This document shows, piece after piece, positions 1 to 6,600 of a stretch of 6,697 bases of DNA (position 1 is the first letter of the stretch; every line of letters begins with the position of its first letter). The translations under genes were made by a program, and so were the position numbers. The notes under the pieces were generated by a model. It saw only the letters and a list, made by a program, of their open reading frames with translations, had not been told where the DNA came from and ran no database searches. Source of the DNA: Thiotrichaceae bacterium UBA7359 (GTDB taxonomy: Bacteria > Pseudomonadota > Gammaproteobacteria > Eutrophobiales > Eutrophobiaceae); contig CAJJDJ010000123.1 in assembly GCA_905182825.1 (NCBI GenBank), positions 1 to 6,697 on the forward strand. Direction: 5' to 3'.

Positions 1-556
1 TTTCTGGAATGATACACCGTGATTCAGTCATATAAGTTTTTGGTTCCTGTAAAGATCTTATGAAATGATAGACAGAACCTATGTTTCGATAAATTTGTAA
101 CAATTTGGCATCTGTTGCCCCCAAATGAACTCCACATAAATGCCAGGTTTCACCAGCGGTTAAATCATATAAAACTAATATTGCTTTCAGATTATCGGTT
201 TTATGTATGAACAAAAAGTTATCGAAATTATTAATAATTGAATTTAATGATACTCTAAGATTTTCATCAAGAGCTATGAATTCTTTTAAATATTTTGTGA
301 TGGGATGACGGGGTTCTTGTTGGAAAAGTCTCTCTATCTCTTCTCCCCACCAATGAAGTTTAACTCTAGCGACACCCGGGTCTGAACATTCCTTGATAAT
401 ATCTGTAAGTTCATAAAGGAATGCATGAAGGCCTATAATAATCGCTTTATTTTTTTCCTTTTCAAATAGTGTTGCATAGTAAAGGTTTGAGCCATCAGGA
501 ATAGCCTTATTGACACAATAATCATACGTATTAGAATTTTTAGTTACAAAAGACAC
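1..556 (-). CDS. Squalene/phytoene synthase family protein, 5' part only (runs off left edge), Asp motifs degenerate
   Basis: The frame is open from GTG at 556-554 to the window edge, giving 185 residues of a protein whose C-terminus is missing. The family signature is seen as YDYC near residue 11, GSNLYY at 22-27, LHAFLYEL at 43-50, ECSDPGVARVKLHWW at 56-70, RHPI at 83-86, and a tail ending in CIIP at 181-184 that matches the RxYlP segment of canonical enzymes. GTG is chosen because an in-frame TAA lies directly before it and no other plausible start exists before the conserved YDYC block; no clear Shine-Dalgarno precedes it. It overlaps the HAD gene by 17 bases, suggesting translational coupling in an operon with ubiG. 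Known members (HpnC/HpnD/CrtB/CrtM) condense prenyl diphosphates using two DxxxD motifs. Here the first reads TDIIK (51-55) and the second RSLQEP (167-172), so both look eroded. It may be a non-catalytic relative, as NDUFAF6 is. The family is solid; the function is unknown. Confidence 0.85.
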   Translation of the reverse strand, partial: MSFVTKNSNTYDYCVNKAIPDGSNLYYATLFEKEKNKAIIIGLHAFLYELTDIIKECSDPGVARVKLHWWGEEIERLFQQEPRHPITKYLKEFIALDENLRVSLNSIINNFDNFLFIHKTDNLKAILVLYDLTAGETWHLCGVHLGATDAKLLQIYRNIGSVYHFIRSLQEPKTYMTESRCIIPE

Positions 557-1202
557 TTAGCTTGTCATATATTTCAATTGGACTAGAGACCATACTATCG
601 GCATCCCAATTAGCGGGATTATCATCGATATCAATATAACCATAGAGAGCTATAAGTGTTTTAGTTCCAGCACGACGACCTGCTTCAATATCACGCTGAG
701 CGTCTCCGATATAAAGCGTAGTCGTTGGATTAGAACTCATGAGTTTGCATGCATGGAGTATTGGGGCAGGATGAGGTTTTCTTTGTTTTAATGTGTCTCC
801 ACTAATTACGCATGCAGCGCGTTTATCCAGAGACATCGCTTTGAGTAAAGGTTCTGTTAACCAGGAAGGTTTGTTTGTTACAATTCCCCAAGGTATATTC
901 TCGTTTTCAAGGATGAGCAATAATTCCTCCATACCATCAAACATTCGTGTTTCTTTTGCAATGTTGGCGCGATAATAATTTAGGAATTCATCACGGGTTG
1001 ATTCAAAATCTGTATTGCCTTTTTTCAAGTTGAATCCAAGTTTGATCATCGCATCCCCACCAAGTGAAACAGTTGGGCGTATAACTTGATTAGGAAGACT
1101 TGTTAATCCATGATTTAAGCGAATTGCATTAAGTGCATTAGCTAAATCATCTGCTGTATCAGCTAATGTACCATCTAAATCAAATAATATATGTTCGATC
1201 AT
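540..1202 (-). CDS. mupP: HAD-superfamily phosphatase, UbiG-linked MupP / phosphoglycolate phosphatase (Gph) type
   Basis: This is a 220-residue cytosolic HAD subfamily IA phosphatase with all four motifs: DLDGT (nucleophile D8, acid/base D10), Thr109 in VTNKP, Lys142 in RKPHP, and GDxxxD with D167 and D171. The cap domain lies between residues 15 and 90. Length is normal for the family. Annotation pipelines usually call such proteins phosphoglycolate phosphatase (gph). However, the gene directly follows ubiG, and the C-terminal block YGYI...DNPANWDAD (187-202) resembles Pseudomonas MupP as I remember it. MupP removes phosphate from MurNAc-6-phosphate in peptidoglycan recycling and is also encoded beside ubiG. 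I therefore favour MupP, without being able to prove the substrate; the recycling partners AmgK and MurU are not in the window. The ATG directly follows the ubiG TAA (TAAATG) with no Shine-Dalgarno, so it is probably translated by coupling. HAD identity is near certain; MupP rather than Gph is about 0.6. Confidence 0.93.
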   Translation of the reverse strand: MIEHILFDLDGTLADTADDLANALNAIRLNHGLTSLPNQVIRPTVSLGGDAMIKLGFNLKKGNTDFESTRDEFLNYYRANIAKETRMFDGMEELLLILENENIPWGIVTNKPSWLTEPLLKAMSLDKRAACVISGDTLKQRKPHPAPILHACKLMSSNPTTTLYIGDAQRDIEAGRRAGTKTLIALYGYIDIDDNPANWDADSMVSSPIEIYDKLSVFCN

Positions 1203-1907
1203 TTATTTGGCTATGGTATCGAGCAGATAATTGATTTCAGGTTTTGTATCTAACGAACATAATCCTAATAATGGGTTGTATTTCATACCAGCTAAATCAT
1301 TCATCTCAAGATTGTTCTCTTCACACCATGCAACTAATTCTGAGGGACGAATAAATTTTTCATAATTATGTGTTCCCTTTGGTAGGATTTTTAATAAATA
1401 TTCGCCTGTTAATATAGCGAGTACATAGGCTTTTATACTACGATTTATAGTAGAAAATATGACATGACCACCTGGCTTGATTATTTTACTAGCAGCTTGA
1501 ATTATAGAGGCAGGATCTGGCACATGTTCCAATAACTCCATACAAGTTATTACATCAAATCGATCAATATGATTTTCAGCAAATTCCTCTATGGTACTAA
1601 CGACATAACTAATTTCAAGCTGTTCATCACTCGCATGTTGTGATGCTGTCTCGACATTCTCTTTGCTTGCATCGAGACCAGTTACTAGAGCTCCTTGTTT
1701 TGCCATAGCTTCTGTAAGAATACCACCACCACAACCAATATCCATGATTTTTGAATTTTTAAGTGAGATATGCTTCGAGATATAACTCAATCGAATATGG
1801 TTTATATCATGTAACGTTTTAAATTCGCCGTTTAGATTCCACCATTGATCCGACCTAGAGGAAAATTTTTCCAGTTCTTTTATGTCAATGTTTTCGTTTT
1901 TTGTCAT
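1203..1907 (-). CDS. ubiG: Ubiquinone biosynthesis O-methyltransferase UbiG
   Basis: This is a 234-residue class I SAM-dependent methyltransferase. UbiG carries out both O-methylations in ubiquinone synthesis, on the 2-polyprenyl-6-hydroxyphenol and demethylubiquinol intermediates, at the cytoplasmic face of the inner membrane. Seen: the N-terminal WWNLNGEFKTLHDIN segment (22-36) specific to UbiG/Coq3; SAM motif I DIGCGGG (56-62); the acidic D79 after strand 2; CMELLEHVPDP (122-132); KPGG (144-147); FSTINR (151-156); LPKGTHNYEKFIRPSE (175-190), another family signature; and a GMKYNPL...NYL tail. Length is full for the family. The start is the first ATG of the frame and gives the expected N-terminus; the Shine-Dalgarno is weak. 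It is first of three co-directional genes with zero and minus 17 base spacing. The promoter should lie in 1908-2030 on the minus strand, but only weak matches are visible there. Confidence 0.97.
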   Translation of the reverse strand: MTKNENIDIKELEKFSSRSDQWWNLNGEFKTLHDINHIRLSYISKHISLKNSKIMDIGCGGGILTEAMAKQGALVTGLDASKENVETASQHASDEQLEISYVVSTIEEFAENHIDRFDVITCMELLEHVPDPASIIQAASKIIKPGGHVIFSTINRSIKAYVLAILTGEYLLKILPKGTHNYEKFIRPSELVAWCEENNLEMNDLAGMKYNPLLGLCSLDTKPEINYLLDTIAK

Positions 1908-2031
1908 TAGAAGCTGTAAGATAATTTTAAATTTATGAAATTAGTTTAACTTGTTAGAATGAAATATTGAATAAAAAATTTCATGTCTTATGATTGATTG
2001 AAATATCTATTTTAAATATGCAACGCTATAA

Positions 2032-2060
2032 TTGACGACACATATGAAGATGATGATAAT
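2032..2060 (+). promoter_or_regulatory. Predicted sigma70-type promoter for mlaA
   Basis: A -35 hexamer TTGACG (2032-2037) and a -10 hexamer GATAAT (2055-2060) are separated by exactly 17 bases, each one base from consensus, with an AT-rich stretch after the -10. Transcription would start near 2067, leaving a leader of about 60 bases. A perfect TATAAT at 2027-2032 overlaps the -35 box but has no good -35 of its own at 16-18 bases, so the downstream pair is preferred. It lies in the divergent ubiG/mlaA region. No operator-like inverted repeat was seen. Confidence 0.6.
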
Positions 2061-2117
2061 ATTTTTAATTATGGTGGAAACTAAATGCGTGACATTAAAT
2101 AGTTGAATTAACACGAT

Positions 2118-2122
2118 AAGGA
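2118..2122 (+). promoter_or_regulatory. Ribosome binding site of mlaA
   Basis: AAGGA lies 6 bases before the ATG at 2129. It is the only clear Shine-Dalgarno found among the gene starts in this window and supports that start codon. Confidence 0.75.
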
Positions 2123-2128
2123 ATAATA

Positions 2129-2842
2129 ATGGAAAAGAAATTCGTGGCTAAGTTTAGAATACTGCTAGTAGTGCTTTGTATGACGTTTTTGTCTGCATGT
2201 GCGACTACTGGAGCATTAGATCAACGTGACCCATGGGAAGACTTCAATAGAGGCGTATATTCGTTTAATGAAACAATTAATACGGCGCTTTTTGAACCGA
2301 CAGAAAAAGTATATAACATTATCACACCTGCTTTTTTAGATAATGGAATAACTAATTTTTTTAGAAATATTGCCCAAATTTCGGTTATCGCAAATGATAT
2401 ACTTCAATTTAAATTTGATCAGGCAGTCAATGACACAGTTCGGTTATTTCTTAACTCGACTATCGGTTTATTAGGTTTTTTTGATATTTCATCAGAAGCG
2501 GGCTTACTTTCAAGTAAAGCTGACTTTGGACAAACATTAGCCCACTGGGGTGTTGTTTCTGGACCTTACTTAGTAACACCATTTTTCGGTCCAGGTACGG
2601 TGAGACATGCGGTAGGTTATATTTTTGATGGAGCGTTGAACCCAATGTCTTATATGGATAATGGCCTACCTAAAGCAAGTCTCTTATCACTTGCTTTTAT
2701 TGATATGAAATCAGATTTATCGACAGCAGTTGAATTGCTTGAGGAAGCAGCAATTGATAAATATGAGTTTACCAAGAATGTCTATTTTGAAAAGAGAACG
2801 ATTAAGATAAGTGATGCTGAATTTAAAGATTATTCAGAATAA
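2129..2842 (+). CDS. mlaA: MlaA (VacJ) family outer-membrane phospholipid-trafficking lipoprotein
   Basis: This is a 237-residue lipoprotein. A lipoprotein signal peptide has basic residues K3, K4, K8 and R10, a hydrophobic stretch 11-20, and a lipobox LSAC with the lipidated Cys24. The +2 residue is Ala rather than Asp, so Lol sorting to the outer membrane is expected. The mature part carries MlaA signatures: DPWEDFNR (34-41), RLFLNSTIGLLGFFD (105-119), and DFGQTLAHWGV...GPYLVTPFFGPGTVRH (132-160). In the Mla pathway MlaA sits in the outer membrane with porin trimers and removes mislocalised phospholipids from the outer leaflet, passing them to periplasmic MlaC. No other mla gene is in the window; a stand-alone mlaA is common. 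A good Shine-Dalgarno and promoter precede it. It is the only plus-strand gene here and converges on the 244-residue membrane protein gene with 25 bases between stops. Length and domain are complete. Confidence 0.96.
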   Translation: MEKKFVAKFRILLVVLCMTFLSACATTGALDQRDPWEDFNRGVYSFNETINTALFEPTEKVYNIITPAFLDNGITNFFRNIAQISVIANDILQFKFDQAVNDTVRLFLNSTIGLLGFFDISSEAGLLSSKADFGQTLAHWGVVSGPYLVTPFFGPGTVRHAVGYIFDGALNPMSYMDNGLPKASLLSLAFIDMKSDLSTAVELLEEAAIDKYEFTKNVYFEKRTIKISDAEFKDYSE

Positions 2843-2856
2843 TAATTTGTATTATT
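2841..2856. terminator. Possible weak bidirectional hairpin between convergent genes
   Basis: AATAAT (2841-2846), loop TTGT, and ATTATT (2851-2856) form a perfect 6-bp stem in the 25-base gap between the mlaA stop and the convergent gene's stop. All pairs are A-T and neither side has a clean T tract, so intrinsic termination would be poor. It is recorded because it is the only stem at a site where both transcripts should end. Confidence 0.2.
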
Positions 2857-2867
2857 TATCTTTATTA

Positions 2868-3602
2868 TTAATTCAGAGTGAGGCGTGAATCATCTATCCC
2901 TATAGCTTCAGCAAACTTGATTAGTCTTTTTTGTTTAATAATAGCTTTTTCTTTATTTATACTCGACATTGCGTTTGCTTCAAGGAATTGTTTGAAAATG
3001 GAATCGTGCAGACGTTGCATGCGTTTTGTTGAATTAGTCATGTCACGATCTTTTTGGGGCAATGCAGACCAAGAATTTATAAAGGTGTTAAGAGCAACTT
3101 CTGTCCAATTATTTTGTGTTAAAAAATAAGCAATTAGCGATCCGCCAGCAACATTTATATTCACCGCATCAACGGGCTTAATCGTTTGAGTATTATTAGA
3201 CGCGTTAGTTGTTTCCGTTACCATTGTACTAGGGGGCTTAGGATAAAAAAGAATAATTAAAACAATCAAAGATATCACTATTACTATGCTGGTTATGATA
3301 AATGCCAAAGGAAATATTTTGTTTGTTTTTGCAGATAATGGTGGTCTAGAAGATGTTGGATTAGGCGTTGATGTAGCTTCTGAGAGTTGAGAAACACCTT
3401 CAAACGTATCTTTTGTTGCTTTCTCTCTCACTGCAGTTTTTTCAAGCGGTAATAGCGGTAAAGGAAAATCGATATCTTCAACATTTATTTTGCCGGACAT
3501 TATCGCTGATATAAGTGTCTCACGTGACTTTCTATAATCATTTTTATCGATTTTACCCGTAGCATATTTCTTTGCTAACTCACTCAATGTTTTATTGCTC
3601 AT
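2868..3602 (-). CDS. Single-pass membrane protein of unknown function, partner of the adjacent kinase
   Basis: I do not recognise a named family for this 244-residue protein. Residues 6-36 form a short helical SHOCT-like motif (LSELAKKYATGKIDKNDYRKSRETL: Leu-rich start, YxxGxI, then YRxxR), followed by an acidic/hydrophobic patch and a Ser/Thr/Pro-rich linker (about 60-95, with TKDTFEG and STPNPTSSRPP). One strong transmembrane helix spans 97-120. A low-complexity Thr/Asn segment follows (127-142). The C-terminal helical domain (155-244) has WTEVALNTFINSW and a fairly charged C-terminus. Basic K93 and K95 before the helix suggest N-in/C-out topology, the same as the kinase upstream. It starts 26 bases after the kinase stop, so the two are almost certainly co-transcribed. 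No Shine-Dalgarno precedes the ATG; the gap holds a TTAAA repeat instead. It could be a substrate or co-receptor of the kinase; this is inference from position and topology only. Confidence 0.85.
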   Translation of the reverse strand: MSNKTLSELAKKYATGKIDKNDYRKSRETLISAIMSGKINVEDIDFPLPLLPLEKTAVREKATKDTFEGVSQLSEATSTPNPTSSRPPLSAKTNKIFPLAFIITSIVIVISLIVLIILFYPKPPSTMVTETTNASNNTQTIKPVDAVNINVAGGSLIAYFLTQNNWTEVALNTFINSWSALPQKDRDMTNSTKRMQRLHDSIFKQFLEANAMSSINKEKAIIKQKRLIKFAEAIGIDDSRLTLN

Positions 3603-3610
3603 AATAGATT

Positions 3611-3628
3611 TTAAATTAAATTAAATTA
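3611..3628. repeat. TTAAA pentamer tandem repeat in the kinase/membrane-protein junction
   Basis: Three full copies and a partial fourth of TTAAA (3.6 units, 18 bases) fill most of the 26-base gap between the kinase stop codon and the next ATG. The repeat occupies the place where a Shine-Dalgarno would be expected. It is short and lies in AT-rich DNA, so chance is possible. Confidence 0.6.
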
Positions 3629-6600
3629 TTAACCGACATCTTCACGGATAAGTCGAAAACCGGTGGAGTCATCAGCATTGCCATCATGAGATCGCTCTAA
3701 TGAAAGATCACACTTAGAATGGGCATCAATAAAAGCACCGCCACGAGCAGTTGTACTATTACCATCAATCACCCACTCTTGCACGTTACCAATATAATTT
3801 TTTAAACCCCAACCATTAGACTTCCCTGATTTAACACTGACAATACCTGTGCCTTTAATCAACTTTTCTTGAACCGTCACACGACAATTAAAATCTTTTT
3901 TCGGTTGATTTCCACCTGCATTGGCAGCATATTCCCATTCAGATTTGGTCGGGATACGATAAGTTTCTCCGGTACGCTCGGATAACCACTTTGCGTAGTC
4001 TTGAGCCTCTTGCAAAGTAATGCCTGTAATTGGATCATTTTTTCTTTCTTTGTTTTTAATTGGTTTACAAGTGCCGCTGAGAATACAATATTTACTCCAG
4101 TCACTAACCGAGGCTTCGTATTTAGAAATTGCAAATGGCTTTTCAATTCCTTCACCGTTTGGTACAACAACCATTAATGGACCGCGAGCAGAAGAATGGA
4201 CCATGTCGAAACAAATCGCTTTTGCACGCTTGCCATAGCCAGCAAGACGATTACTACATTCCGAATCACTCGAAATAGGCTTCCAAAGACGGGCTTGAGT
4301 CTTTCCAGTACCAGTTCCTGTGTTGGCCATACTCTCGGCAGTTAGTTCTTTTTCAACAGTTCTGATCCTGGGTTTAGATATTGGTTTATATTTAGCAATT
4401 AAATCATCTAAATCAGATTCATCCTTTCCGATAATAGGACTATCTGTCCAAAGTCGTTGTGCATTCGACAGTGTATTTTTTAAGGATCTCAGTTTTTGAT
4501 AATCTTGACCCGCAGTTTCTTTATCCGCGAGGTAAAGGTTATAGACACTGTTAGCTTCTGCTATCTTTGCATTCAACCTTTGCGAGAAATTAACAAATTC
4601 TGGATTAGCACCAAATTCTGTTAAGGCAGCTTGTTGTAGATTTTTTGCTTGAGTCAATTTCCCGGCAAGGATCGAGGCATTAGCTGCAGCTATTCCAGTC
4701 CAAGGCTTAAGTTTTAACTGACTTTTTAGATCTGCTAAGACGGCATTGGCTGGAAATAGTCCAGCAGCATTTTGAGCTAGTCCGGCAGACGCATTTTCAT
4801 CACTGAAGCGGAGTTTATTAATACGATCAGCCAATGTGATGGCTGCTGCCTTACTAAATTCCGCATATCTTGCTGGGCTGGCGTTTTCAATCTGACTAAT
4901 TTTCAGTTTAATATTGACCGGAAAAGATACTGCCGTTTTAAATAACTCGGATAATTCAATAATATTGGCTTCGGCTTGATATTCATTTTTCAAAGCGCTT
5001 AAGACGACATTAGAGGGGTCTATTTCGAGACCTTTAATCACAAACGAATAAGCATCAGAAAAATCTTTGGTTTCAGCTTTTCGCTTTGCTAAGCGAGAAA
5101 GACTGACTCCAAGTAATTGAGGCCCTTCATTTAGGATAAAGTTATCTGTTCCAGGTAAATCTGTTTTCAGCTGTTTAAATAAATTTTCTGCTTCGACAAT
5201 ATTGTCGCCATCAGTAAACGTCTTGAAATCATTCTTATTTGCTTCGATACGCGCCCTACGATCTGATTCTTCTCGGGCATTGGCAACAGCATTACGAGCA
5301 TCAAATATTTCTGGTAATTCAGGTGCAAATCTTTCACCTATATCGATATAACCATCTGCTGCATCGAAGCGCTCACTTTGTAAAGTTTCATATGCTTTTT
5401 CTGTATATATTTCTACAATTTCGTTACGAAATTGAGTCAAGCTTGTATTAATATTCTCATCTTCAGCGACTAAGCTACCTAAGCTAAGAAATTCTTTAAG
5501 TAGATTAGATTCCCATTGTGAATTATCAATCTGGGCTTCTGCTAATGCAGCTTCAATATTTTGAATGTTTGCATTGACAAATTCAGAAACTTTTTGTTTG
5601 CGTTGATCAGCATCTAGTTTAGTTAACTTAACTTGCGTTAGTAGTTGATTGAGTTGCAAACTGTTCAGTAGTACGCCGAAGTTTTCTGCAAGCGTCACGG
5701 CATCCTGACGTGTGCCCGATTTATTTATTGTAGTGAGTTCTGTTTCAATAATTGGTTTAAAAGATTCTGATAATGAAGTAATGGTTTCACTGTTAGGTTT
5801 CAGAGTTGCTAGTTCAACAATCGTCGCTTGTTCAACTGTAAAGTCGGCAAGCGATGATAGTTGATCTTGAATAGCACCCAATTCAATCTCAAGTTGAGCT
5901 ACTTTTTGAGCACGTAAAATTTTTGATTTCAAATCGGATAATCTAGGATCTCCTTCTGCTGAAGCCAAACCCGATTCAACTAGACCAAGTGCGTTATCAA
6001 ATTCATTCACCTCAAACTTATCTAATGCAAGCAAACGATATGCATTACTTGGCCTAGGGTCTGTCAGCAAAGAATGTCCAGGTTCAATTTTACCGATTGC
6101 ATCAAGAATGTTTTTTGTATTATCAATTAAGCTAGGGTCTTTTAATGCAGCAATATATTGTGCATTTAGACCGCTAATAATTTGTTTTTTACTGGTTAAA
6201 ACAAGCGCTGTTTCTTTCTGTAAAAAGATTGAACCGGGATAAAACTGTTCTATTTCAGCTATAACTCTCGCCGCAGCAGGAAAATCATATGCGTCAGCGC
6301 TGGTGTCAATTAAGCTACTTACCTTATCACTAAAATAAGCCTGTATTTTCTTTTTCGCTTCTTCATCATCAGTTATTGTTGACTGATCTGCTTTATCTAA
6401 CAATAAAATTTCATCCAGTTTGACGATTATGCTTTCTTCATTACCTACCTCAATTTCAGCAATTATATTTTCAAGCTCTTTTTGATGCAGATAATCAAAA
6501 GCGGGAGCAATTAACATCAGGCCGATAATTAGTAAAACTCCTGCAGCAATAACAAATGGATTTTTATACCAGGTAGCCTTACCTTCAAATTCATCAAGGA

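Noticed and set aside
793..975. Plus-strand 60-codon open frame inside the HAD gene
   Set aside because: It is antisense to a gene with intact HAD motifs and has no recognisable protein features or ribosome binding site.
1943..1971. Possible minus-strand promoter for ubiG (TTCAAT, 17 bases, TAAACT)
   Set aside because: Only 3/6 and 4/6 consensus matches in very AT-rich DNA, which is too weak to annotate; the real promoter probably lies somewhere in 1908-2030.
2074..2109. Tiny reading frame (11 codons) in the mlaA leader, a possible leader peptide
   Set aside because: It has no Shine-Dalgarno, no regulatory codon run and no attenuator-type hairpin after it.
2460..2645. Minus-strand 61-codon open frame inside mlaA
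   Set aside because: It is a shadow of the conserved MlaA coding sequence, with no independent support.
2878..3129. Plus-strand 83-codon open frame opposite the membrane-protein gene
   Set aside because: It is antisense to a better-supported gene and Cys-rich in the manner of a shadow frame; no start signals.
3232..3316. Low-complexity sequence around 3232-3316, considered as a repeat
   Set aside because: It is explained by codons of the transmembrane helix and its flanks in the minus-strand membrane protein.
3877..4238. Two open frames (97 codons minus, 72 codons plus) overlapping the FGE domain
   Set aside because: The conserved FGE motifs are in the main frame throughout, so these are shadows and there is no frameshift.
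5239..5451. Plus-strand 70-codon open frame within the large kinase gene
   Set aside because: It is antisense to a long continuous frame and has no plausible initiation site or known motif.
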